Assembly: GCA_041687295.1 (NCBI GenBank)
Contig: JAWLCG010000221.1
Location: forward strand, 1 to 8,543
DNA: 8,543 bases
DNA from: JAWLCG01 sp041687295
Lineage (GTDB): Bacteria; Planctomycetota; Phycisphaerae; SM23-33; FEN-1343
Direction: 5' to 3'
Below, one piece after another: positions 1 to 5,154 of this stretch. Both the position numbers and the translations under genes were made by a program. The notes beneath the pieces are model-generated. The model was not told where the DNA came from and searched no databases. It worked only from the letters and a program-made list of their open reading frames with translations. Position 1 is the stretch's first letter. Every line of letters begins with the position of its first letter.

Positions 1-74
1 GGAGTGCGGCGATGCAATCGCCGCTTTGGCTTGGGTCGCCATCGAGCCAAAGCGGCGATGACTCGCCGCACTCC
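1..74. repeat. Long palindrome, family A, copy 1
   Basis: This is a near-perfect inverted repeat with arms of about 31 bases around a central loop near 32-43. The outer ends read ggagtgcggcga and tcgccgcactcc. Each arm is itself a small hairpin: gcggcga and tcgccgc enclose tgcaa in the left arm and tgac in the right. The element could therefore form one long cruciform or two short stems. A second copy lies at 2246-2318. The window begins exactly at the outer end, so any flanking target duplication on that side cannot be seen. No protein-coding content is credible here. Confidence 0.9.
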
Positions 75-138
75 CAAAGGGCGGTCCGTCTGTCGCGCAG
101 AGACACCCAGGGCGCCCCGGCCACGATCGGCGGTTCTG

Positions 139-212
139 GTAGGCCGGACGCAGTCCGGCGGGGACGAGGCGCCCATGAAGGGCCTGCCCCTGCCGGACTG
201 CGTCCGGCCTAC
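139..212. repeat. Palindrome, family B
   Basis: Two perfect 21-base arms, at 139-159 and 192-212, begin gtaggccggacgcag and are separated by 32 bases. Each arm also holds a smaller palindrome, ccggacgcagtccgg. The arms resemble REP/BIME-type intergenic elements in general style. Only one copy is present here, so its status as a dispersed repeat is inferred from its structure. Confidence 0.85.
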
Positions 213-235
213 AGGACTCTTCGTGAAATCCTCCT

Positions 236-253
236 CCATTCGTGCCATTCGTG
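236..253 (+). repeat. Two tandem copies of a 9-base unit
   Basis: The unit ccattcgtg occurs twice in direct succession (236-244 and 245-253). It lies between palindromes B and C in non-coding DNA. From memory, phrases of this kind recur in intergenic DNA of PVC-group genomes, but only these two copies are visible here. Confidence 0.5.
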
Positions 254-300
254 TCGCTCCTCTGTGCATCGAGTGGGAGCCCAGCGGTGGAGCCCAAAGA

Positions 301-325
301 CGTGGCTACAAACGCCGTAGCCACG
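301..325. repeat. Short palindrome, family C
   Basis: Perfect 9-base arms, cgtggctac (301-309) and gtagccacg (317-325), enclose a 7-base loop, aaacgcc. It is a compact hairpin upstream of the transglutaminase-like gene. It is too far from that start codon (about 145 bases) to be an obvious translational control element. Confidence 0.7.
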
Positions 326-458
326 GCACCCGGCCGGCTTTCTCTTTCAGAGACGCGTTCGTGAGCAAAACACTCTAATCTCTGGACAACGCCGCCCGCG
401 GCGGGTTCAATCGCATCGTCAAGGGCCCCCGCGACGGACGCGCGTGGCCGGTTCCTCT
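326..458. other. Non-coding leader region upstream of the transglutaminase-like gene
   Basis: No credible gene is visible here. Open frames across 1-378 simply run through the palindromes. The one promoter-like feature is tctaat at 374-379, five of six matches to a sigma-70 type -10 box, in a locally AT-richer patch. I found no acceptable -35 box at 16-18 bases. A small GC-rich self-complementary run lies near 392-405. The promoter is therefore unresolved. Confidence 0.4.
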
Positions 459-471
459 GGAGGAGTTTTCC

Positions 472-1902
472 GTGGCCCACACGACGAGCCTCAAAGTCGA
501 CTGGCGTGCCGTGACCGGACAGGCCTCGCGCCTGCACCCCCGTGAGCACCTGGCCCTGGCGGCCGAGGTGCACGTCTACCACGAGCGGTTCGACGAGCCC
601 AGCCCCCTTTCGCGCGACGCGGGGCTCATGGTCAACCGCCACCTGATGGCCGGCCGGGCGCTGGCCGAGCACCCGCCGGTCACCCGCGACAGCGTCGGCA
701 TCGACGAGGACCCGATGGGCGTGAGCGTCTCGTGGGCCTCGCTGCCGCCGGACCCGAACGACCCCCGCACGGGGCGGCTCTACCGCAAGGACGACCCCCG
801 CACGCGCCACCAGGTCGAGTGGGACTTCATGGCCCAACACGTCGAGCACGCCTACCGGCGCTACTTCGCCCTGGACCCGCTGCCGCGGAGCAATGCCGGC
901 GAGTCGATGCGCCTGGAGCTGCGCGAGTGGGAGAAGGCCGAGGCCCTCGCCCGCTACGCCCTCACCTGGAGCAACCGCGCCGGCATGGACTGCCGCTCGT
1001 GCCACCCCTGCGACGTGCTGTTCGCCTCGGCGGTCTGCGGGGGCACCTCGGCGCTGCTGTTCGGCCTGGCGACGGTGGCGGGGCTGCCCTGCCGGCTGAT
1101 CAACACGATCAACCACTCCACCGTCGAGCTGGGCGTCAAGGGCCGATGGGTCTGGTGCGACAACCTCGTGGGCTGTCGGCCCCCGCTGGAGATGAGCTAC
1201 CAGGAGATGCTCGAGAACCCCCACGACGTCGCCAGCCTGACGGACCTGCAGATCCACTACGCCGACATGAGCGTCACCGAGTACCGCGCGCCGTACAACA
1301 TGTCGGCGTCGTACTACTGGCGGCTGTTCGGCTGGGCGCCGGAGGACCTGCAGGGCCGCCTCGACCAGGGCGCCGGCCTGTCGCTGCCGTTCGACCCCAC
1401 GACGGCCCAGCTGCTCTACCCCGGCCGGCGGCGCTACGCCTTCCACGTGCCGGCCGGCTGGCGGCCCACGGTGGTGCTCACCAAGAAGGGCAGCTGGCAC
1501 CAGGCCCAGGTCCGCTGCGACAGCACGCGGATGTTCCGCAAGGTCTTCGACACCTCCGCCTGCGACGACAACCCCGTCACCGGCGGGCGCGTCAAGGTCT
1601 GGGCCGAGAAGGGCGCCCAGGCCGGCGACTTCCTCGCCCGCCTCGACGGCCAGGAGCTCGCCCCCGCCGGGCAGGGCGCCCACCTCGAGCACCACTACGC
1701 CCTCGACTACGACGTGCCCGCCTCGCTGCTCCAGGCCGGGCGGCACGAGTTCACCCTCACCGCCCGCGAGGGCCGCGGCGGCGAACTGGTCCTCTACCCC
1801 GACGCCCTGCGCCCGGACTTCCCCGCCTCCGCCGGCCAGGCCATCGACGTCGAGCCCGCCGCCTTCGCCAAGGACACCATCTCCCAGAAGGTGCACCATT
1901 AG
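472..1902 (+). CDS. Transglutaminase-like (papain-fold) protein, cytosolic
   Basis: The 476-residue product has a transglutaminase-core signature. Residues 186-210 (SAVCGGTSALLFG followed by GLPCRLI) carry the nucleophile candidate Cys189. NHSTVEL supplies His215 and WVWCDNL supplies Asp230, giving a Cys-His-Asp triad at normal spacing. The roughly 160 residues before the core and the tail (about 325-450, beta-rich, ending in a likely beta-sandwich) are not recognised. There is no signal peptide or membrane helix, so the protein is probably cytosolic. Bacterial members of this fold are more often proteases or amide hydrolases than cross-linkers, and the substrate is unknown. The GTG start is supported by ggaggag at 459-465, six bases upstream. 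Just before the nucleophile is a cysteine cluster, C174, C177 and C180, with C174-R-S-C177-H178 matching CXXCH. The gene stands alone, bracketed by family A palindromes. Confidence 0.85.
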   Translation: MAHTTSLKVDWRAVTGQASRLHPREHLALAAEVHVYHERFDEPSPLSRDAGLMVNRHLMAGRALAEHPPVTRDSVGIDEDPMGVSVSWASLPPDPNDPRTGRLYRKDDPRTRHQVEWDFMAQHVEHAYRRYFALDPLPRSNAGESMRLELREWEKAEALARYALTWSNRAGMDCRSCHPCDVLFASAVCGGTSALLFGLATVAGLPCRLINTINHSTVELGVKGRWVWCDNLVGCRPPLEMSYQEMLENPHDVASLTDLQIHYADMSVTEYRAPYNMSASYYWRLFGWAPEDLQGRLDQGAGLSLPFDPTTAQLLYPGRRRYAFHVPAGWRPTVVLTKKGSWHQAQVRCDSTRMFRKVFDTSACDDNPVTGGRVKVWAEKGAQAGDFLARLDGQELAPAGQGAHLEHHYALDYDVPASLLQAGRHEFTLTAREGRGGELVLYPDALRPDFPASAGQAIDVEPAAFAKDTISQKVHH

Positions 1903-1916
1903 ACCATTTGACCATC
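1895..1916 (+). repeat. Short 8-base-period repeat spanning the stop codon
   Basis: The motif accat(t/c) recurs three times at 8-base spacing (1895, 1903, 1911) across the end of the transglutaminase-like gene. It is small and imperfect, possibly from slippage. Its function is unknown and it may be chance. The stretch from here to 1975 holds nothing else that I can identify. Confidence 0.35.
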
Positions 1917-1975
1917 GGACGTGCGGGTGAGTGCAGAGATGTCGGGGAAGGTCCCCCCCACCGGCTGATCCTTCG

Positions 1976-2220
1976 GCCCTGAAGGGGCATGGTTCGGAGC
2001 CCCGATGGGGCGCCAGTTTTTAGCCGGGGGCGTGAGCCCCCGGAACAGGCGTCCCTTAAATGGTCAGAGCCCCGAAGGGGCGGCAGTGCCGCACCGTGGC
2101 GCACTGCCGCCCCTTTGGGGCTCTGACCATAAGATTCGCTTTACCGGGGGCTTACGCCCCCGGCTAAACACTGCCGCCCTTTCAGGGCTGTCCCGGGCCC
2201 AGTTCCGCTCCCTTCGGGGC
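1976..2220. repeat. Mirror-symmetric cluster of hairpin repeats, family D
   Basis: Six copies of a small hairpin, stem GCCCY and RGGGC around a 3-base loop, lie here. Three are on the plus strand (1976-1988, 1999-2011, 2069-2081) and three on the minus strand (2109-2121, 2176-2188, 2207-2220, the last imperfect). The cluster is therefore a palindrome of inverted units. Two units (1999-2043 and, on the minus strand, 2188-2144) continue through a cagt stretch into a second hairpin: ccgggggc and gcccccgg around a 4-base loop. In the unit's own orientation those loops read GTGA and GTAA, both GNRA types. It fills most of the convergent gap between the transglutaminase-like gene and the aldo/keto reductase gene, so it lies downstream of both. 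Confidence 0.8.
2060..2130. terminator. Central long hairpin of the family D cluster, possible bidirectional transcription end
   Basis: Arms of 30 bases (2060-2089 and 2101-2130) match at 29 positions; the one mismatch would be a G-U pair in RNA. The loop is 11 bases. It is by far the strongest hairpin in the convergent intergenic gap and could stall transcription from both sides. It has no clear T-run on either side, so it is not a textbook intrinsic terminator. The hairpin is certain; its role as a terminator is inference. Confidence 0.4.
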
Positions 2221-2245
2221 TATAGCGGTGCGCACGGGTCCTTTT

Positions 2246-2318
2246 GGAGTGCGGCGAGTCATCGCCGCTTTGGCTTGTTCTGGAGCGAGCCAAAGCGGCG
2301 AATTCTTCGCCGCACTCC
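2246..2318. repeat. Long palindrome, family A, copy 2
   Basis: This has the same build as the element at 1-74: outer ends ggagtgcggcga and tcgccgcactcc, and a centre near 2277-2286. The two inner stem-loops have gtca and attct as loops. Its left arm, 2246-2275, is identical over 30 bases to the reverse complement of 45-74. It lies 44 bases past the aldo/keto reductase stop codon, so it may also end that transcript. The remaining 2319-2362 holds nothing I recognise. Confidence 0.9.
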
Positions 2319-2362
2319 ATACGGCCCAGGGACGGCGCGTCCATCACTGTCCCAGCCTGCTC

Positions 2363-3370
2363 TTACCAGCGGTGCAGGGCGGGGCCGAAGTCGGCCTGGT
2401 AGTAGGGGGTGATCATTCGGCCGGGCGGGACGAGCTGGTCGATCTGCTGGCGATCCTCGTCGGTCAGCGTCAGCTCCAGGGCGCCGAGGTTGTCCTCGAG
2501 CTGCTCCATCGTTCGCGGGCCGATGATGGGGCTGGTGATGCCCGGTTGGTGCATGGTCCAGGTGAGGGCGAACTGGCTGACGGTACAGCCCTTGTCCCCG
2601 GCGAGGGCCTCGGCCTTTTCCAGCACGTCGAAGGCGCGGTCGTTGTGGAGCAGGTCGTCGGCGTGGGGCCGGCCGCTCTGGAGCCGCCAGTCCTCCGGCA
2701 CGCTCTCGCCGCGGCGGTACTTGCCCGTGAGGAACCCGCCGGCCAGCGGCGACCAGGGGATCAGCCCGAGGCCGTGCGTCCGGGCCATCGGGATCAGCTC
2801 GCGCTCGATGCGGCGGTCGAGCATGTGGTAGGGGGGCTGCTCGGTGACGAAGCGGTTGAGCCCCAGTTCCTTGCTCACCCACAGCGACTCGACGACCTGC
2901 CAGGCGGCGAAGGTGCTCGTGCCGATGTAGCGGACCTTGCCCGCGCGGATCAGATCGTCCAGGGCGCGCAGCGTCTCGTCGATGGGGATGTCGCTCTGGG
3001 GGCGGTGGATCTGGTAGAGGTCGATCCAGTCGGTGCCCAGCCGCTCCAGCGAGGCCTCGCACTGCTGGATGATGTGCCGGCGGGCGTTGCCCTGCATGTT
3101 CGGGTCGGTGTTGTCCATCTTGCCGTGGACCTTGGTCGCCAGCACCACCGAGTCGCGCTTGCCGTTGGCCTTGAGGGCGGCGCCGACGGCCTGCTCGCTG
3201 CGCCCGCGGTTGTAGACGTTGGCTGTGTCGAGGAAGTTGACCCCCGCCTCGATCGCCCGGTCGATGATCCGGGCCGAGTCCTCCGGGCTGGTCTTGCCGC
3301 CGAAGTTCATGCAGCCCAGGCACAGCGGGCTGACCTTGACGCCAGTGCGTCCGAGGTTGCGATATTCCAT
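2363..3370 (-). CDS. Aldo/keto reductase
   Basis: The 335-residue TIM-barrel enzyme is predicted to reduce aldehydes or ketones with NADPH in the cytosol; the physiological substrate cannot be told. It opens with the usual MEYRNLGRTGVKVSPLCLG. The catalytic tetrad is visible as Asp48 and Tyr53 (FLDTANVYNRGRSEQ), Lys80 (LATKVHG) and His122 (YQIHRPQ). Cofactor-binding segments are GTSTFAAWQ (150-158), PWSPLAGGFLTGKY (205-218) and IIGPRTMEQLEDNL (282-295). Length is normal and the gene looks intact. The ATG start is preceded by aaagggga (complement of 3377-3384), seven to eight bases away. It lies downstream of the NOX-like gene on the same strand, with a 198-base gap containing a strong hairpin and a candidate -10 box, so it is probably transcribed on its own. 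Confidence 0.95.
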   Translation of the reverse strand: MEYRNLGRTGVKVSPLCLGCMNFGGKTSPEDSARIIDRAIEAGVNFLDTANVYNRGRSEQAVGAALKANGKRDSVVLATKVHGKMDNTDPNMQGNARRHIIQQCEASLERLGTDWIDLYQIHRPQSDIPIDETLRALDDLIRAGKVRYIGTSTFAAWQVVESLWVSKELGLNRFVTEQPPYHMLDRRIERELIPMARTHGLGLIPWSPLAGGFLTGKYRRGESVPEDWRLQSGRPHADDLLHNDRAFDVLEKAEALAGDKGCTVSQFALTWTMHQPGITSPIIGPRTMEQLEDNLGALELTLTDEDRQQIDQLVPPGRMITPYYQADFGPALHRW

Positions 3371-3437
3371 CGATCGTCCCCTTTCTGAGTGATTCGCCCG
3401 GGCGGGCCGCTACGCCCAACACCCCAAGGCACTCTGC

Positions 3438-3443
3438 ATTATA
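3438..3443 (-). promoter_or_regulatory. Candidate -10 box for the aldo/keto reductase gene
   Basis: The minus strand reads tataat exactly, inside very GC-rich DNA and about 68 bases upstream of the ATG. That would give a 5' untranslated leader of roughly 60 bases. The expected -35 region has no good match to ttgaca, so a sigma factor needing only a strong -10, or an activator, would have to be assumed. Confidence 0.45.
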
Positions 3444-3474
3444 CCCCCGTGCCCTCGCCCTGGCCGAGGGGGCC

Positions 3475-3561
3475 AAGGTGGGGCTCCGCTGCGCTGCGCC
3501 CCAGCCTACGCAGGCGGCCCGGGCCGTAGGCTGGGGCGCAGCGTAAGCGGAGCCCCACCTT
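3475..3561. repeat. Long palindrome, family E, at the 3' end of the NOX-like gene
   Basis: Arms 3475-3510 and 3525-3561 pair almost completely (the right arm has ta where the left has g) around a 14-base loop. The arm begins aaggtggggctccgct and contains gcgccccagcctacg. It starts 7 bases after the NOX-like stop codon and would form a very stable hairpin in that transcript. It may protect or end the mRNA. There is no U-run, so it is not a classic intrinsic terminator. Confidence 0.85.
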
Positions 3562-3568
3562 CTCGGGC

Positions 3569-4909
3569 TCACATCGAGAACAGCTCGTGGTGGATCTGTT
3601 CGGGCGGCACGCCCTGGGCGCGCAGGGCGGGCTCGAGCTTCTGGGTCATGATAGGCGGGCCGCAGATCAGGAAGCTGTGGGCCGGCAGGTCGGGGCCGAG
3701 GTGCTCGGCCAGCAGCTCCGGCGTGATGAAGCCCTGCGGGCCGGGGAAGTCCGGCGCCTCGCTCATCACATGGACCACCCGGACGTGGCGGAGGCTCCGC
3801 AGCTCGTCGGTGAAGACGATCTCGGCCGGCGTGGTGTTGCCGTAGAACAGCCAGGCGGGCCGGTCGGCCTGGTGCTCCAGGGCCTCCAGCAGCCGGCGGA
3901 AGGCCGTGATGCCGATGCCCCCGGCGATCATCACCACCGGCCGCTCGTGGGTCCAGACGCTCCAGGTGAACACGCCGTAGGGCCCGTCGACGCGGAACGG
4001 GTCGCCGGGCTGGCTCGCCTGCCAGCGATGGCTGTCGCGACCCAGGTCCTTGACGGTCAGGCCCAGCCGGCCGGTCGGCTCGTCGTAGTGCGAGACGGTG
4101 TAGGGGTGCGCCCCGCCGAAGCGGCCCCGGCGGGCGTAGACGAACTGCCCGATCCGGGGCCGAATCGGCCGACCCCGCGGCCCCAGCTGCAGCGTCACGA
4201 TGCCCGGGGCCTGCTGCTGGACCTCGGCCAGCGCGTAGGGCCGGCTCAACAGCCCCGCCCACGCCGCCACGCGCCCCAGCGCCAGCGCCGCCGCCAGGGC
4301 CATCAGGGCCAGCCAGACGTACTTCAGCCCCGTCCCCGCGAGCGTCTGGCCCACGGGGTAGCTGTGCACGAACACCACCCCCAGCAGCAGGTAGGCCGTC
4401 AGGTGCTGGCTGTACCACTGGCGGTAGCTCAGCCTCGCGCGCACCCACACACTGCTGACCACCAGCCAGGCGAGCATTCCCAGCGTCACCAGCCCCAGCA
4501 GGACGAAGCCGTCGAGCCTCTCGCGCAGGTCCAGCCAGAGGATGTTCTGGTCGTGCTTGAGCAGGTAGTAGACCGTGATGAACACCGGGTGCAGCAGGAT
4601 GCCCGGTACGGCCCACTTTCCCACCAGCCTATGCAGGCCCACCAGCCAGAAGCGGTCCGGGTGGAGCCGACGGGCCACCTCGCGATTGCCCAGCAGCAGT
4701 TGCCACACCAGCAGCAGCGTGCCGGCGATCGAGCCGGCCTTGGCCAGGGCCTTGACGACGTTGAGCGTCGCCGTCGGCTCGTCCAGCCGGATGAACGCCA
4801 CCGGCCCCGCCGTCGTCAGGATCAGCGCCGCCGCCACGGCCAGCTTCCGCCCGTCGAGCCGCCGGAGCAAATGGGGACGCACGGGTTGGGTCGAACCGGG
4901 CTCGGGCAT
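3569..4909 (-). CDS. NOX/ferric-reductase superfamily membrane oxidoreductase (two-haem, FAD, NAD(P)H)
   Basis: The 446-residue protein is predicted to pass electrons from cytoplasmic NAD(P)H through FAD and two haems across the inner membrane to oxygen, iron or another acceptor. About six membrane helices fall at 21-41, 51-73, 93-118, 133-155, 165-187 and 197-220. Helix 3 carries His93 and His107 and helix 5 carries His169 and His182; this paired spacing is the haem-ligand signature of the superfamily. The FAD site is HPYTVSH (268-274). The nucleotide site is GGIGITAF (330-337), with Ala where Pro is usual, plus CGPPIM (416-421). It ends HHELFSM. A Shine-Dalgarno, aggagg (complement of 4917-4922), lies seven bases before the ATG. 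No calcium-binding domain is seen. A ferric or other quinone-independent reductase role is as likely as superoxide production. Confidence 0.88.
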   Translation of the reverse strand: MPEPGSTQPVRPHLLRRLDGRKLAVAAALILTTAGPVAFIRLDEPTATLNVVKALAKAGSIAGTLLLVWQLLLGNREVARRLHPDRFWLVGLHRLVGKWAVPGILLHPVFITVYYLLKHDQNILWLDLRERLDGFVLLGLVTLGMLAWLVVSSVWVRARLSYRQWYSQHLTAYLLLGVVFVHSYPVGQTLAGTGLKYVWLALMALAAALALGRVAAWAGLLSRPYALAEVQQQAPGIVTLQLGPRGRPIRPRIGQFVYARRGRFGGAHPYTVSHYDEPTGRLGLTVKDLGRDSHRWQASQPGDPFRVDGPYGVFTWSVWTHERPVVMIAGGIGITAFRRLLEALEHQADRPAWLFYGNTTPAEIVFTDELRSLRHVRVVHVMSEAPDFPGPQGFITPELLAEHLGPDLPAHSFLICGPPIMTQKLEPALRAQGVPPEQIHHELFSM

Positions 4910-4910
4910 A

Positions 4911-4951
4911 GAGGGGCCTCCTGCGGGCAGTATAGGCCCCCCTCAGGGCCC
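4911..4951 (-). promoter_or_regulatory. Leader with two mutually exclusive hairpins before the NOX-like gene
   Basis: In the minus-strand transcript the segment ggggcc (4940-4935) can pair in two ways. Upstream, ggccct (4950-4945) gives a 6-pair stem with a 4-base loop. Downstream, ggcccc (4918-4913), extendable by two pairs, gives a stem that swallows the last two bases of the Shine-Dalgarno aggagg. Forming one excludes the other. The segment starts just after the stop codon of a 19-codon micro-ORF. Short GC-rich complementarity is common at this base composition, so regulation is only a hypothesis. Confidence 0.35.
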
Positions 4952-4958
4952 CGACCAG

Positions 4959-5018
4959 CTACTGATGTCGCCGCCACGTTTTCAGGATCAGGAGAATGGC
5001 GTGCATCAGGTAGACCAT
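4959..5018 (-). CDS. Possible 19-residue micro-ORF or leader peptide
   Basis: An ATG at 5018-5016 opens a short frame ending in TAG, translating to MVYLMHAILLILKTWRRHQ. It has a purine-rich aaagga (within the complement of 5021-5028) four to five bases upstream. The peptide has a hydrophobic stretch (VYLMHAILLIL) followed by basic residues (KTWRRHQ), like a tiny membrane-associated peptide. It ends 49 bases before the NOX-like start codon on the same strand, so it could be a translated leader or a small membrane partner. The hydrophobic pattern, the upstream purine run and the position support it; the tiny size makes chance quite possible. I recognise no family. Confidence 0.3.
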   Translation of the reverse strand: MVYLMHAILLILKTWRRHQ

Positions 5019-5084
5019 GGTTTCCTTTCGCTGTCGCTGGCGTCTTGTGGGCCCTGGCGCTTCCTTGGATGGGCCTGTCCTCAT

Positions 5085-5090
5085 ATCATA
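5085..5090 (-). promoter_or_regulatory. Candidate -10 box in the divergent promoter region
   Basis: The minus strand reads tatgat, five of six matches to the -10 consensus, in the only AT-rich island of the divergent gap (tcatatcatag). It would start a transcript about 60 bases before the micro-ORF. On the plus strand the same island reads tatcat at 5084-5089, also five of six, and could serve the antiporter. I found no convincing -35 box in either direction, so this is a shared, weakly supported promoter core. Confidence 0.35.
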
Positions 5091-5100
5091 GCATGCCGGC

Positions 5101-5135
5101 GAGCGGGCAAGAAGGTCTGGCCCGGCCGCCCGCTC
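5101..5135 (+). promoter_or_regulatory. Leader inverted repeat before the antiporter gene
   Basis: Perfect 8-base arms, gagcgggc (5101-5108) and gcccgctc (5128-5135), surround 19 bases in the 5' leader. The stem ends ten bases before the Shine-Dalgarno ggagg (5145-5149), so it does not cover it. It may be a chance stem in GC-rich DNA. Confidence 0.25.
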
Positions 5136-5154
5136 ATGCGGTGTGGAGGCAGGG

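Noticed and set aside
4..378. Small overlapping open frames across the left-hand non-coding stretch
   Set aside because: They run straight through three palindromes, lack a ribosome site, and read as translated repeat sequence.
374..379. tctaat as the promoter -10 box of the transglutaminase-like gene
   Set aside because: It has five of six consensus matches but no -35 partner at a usable distance, so I left it as a note only.
991..1011. CXXCH in the transglutaminase-like protein as a true c-type cytochrome site
   Set aside because: There is no signal peptide and no other cytochrome feature; the motif more likely belongs to a cysteine cluster.
1..2318. CRISPR array or composite transposon
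   Set aside because: The repeats are palindromes of differing types, not regularly spaced direct repeats with unique spacers. No transposase, RAYT or Cas gene and no target-site duplication could be found.
2363..4909. NOX-like gene and aldo/keto reductase as one operon
   Set aside because: They share a strand, but a 198-base gap with a strong hairpin and an exact tataat before the second gene argues for separate transcripts.
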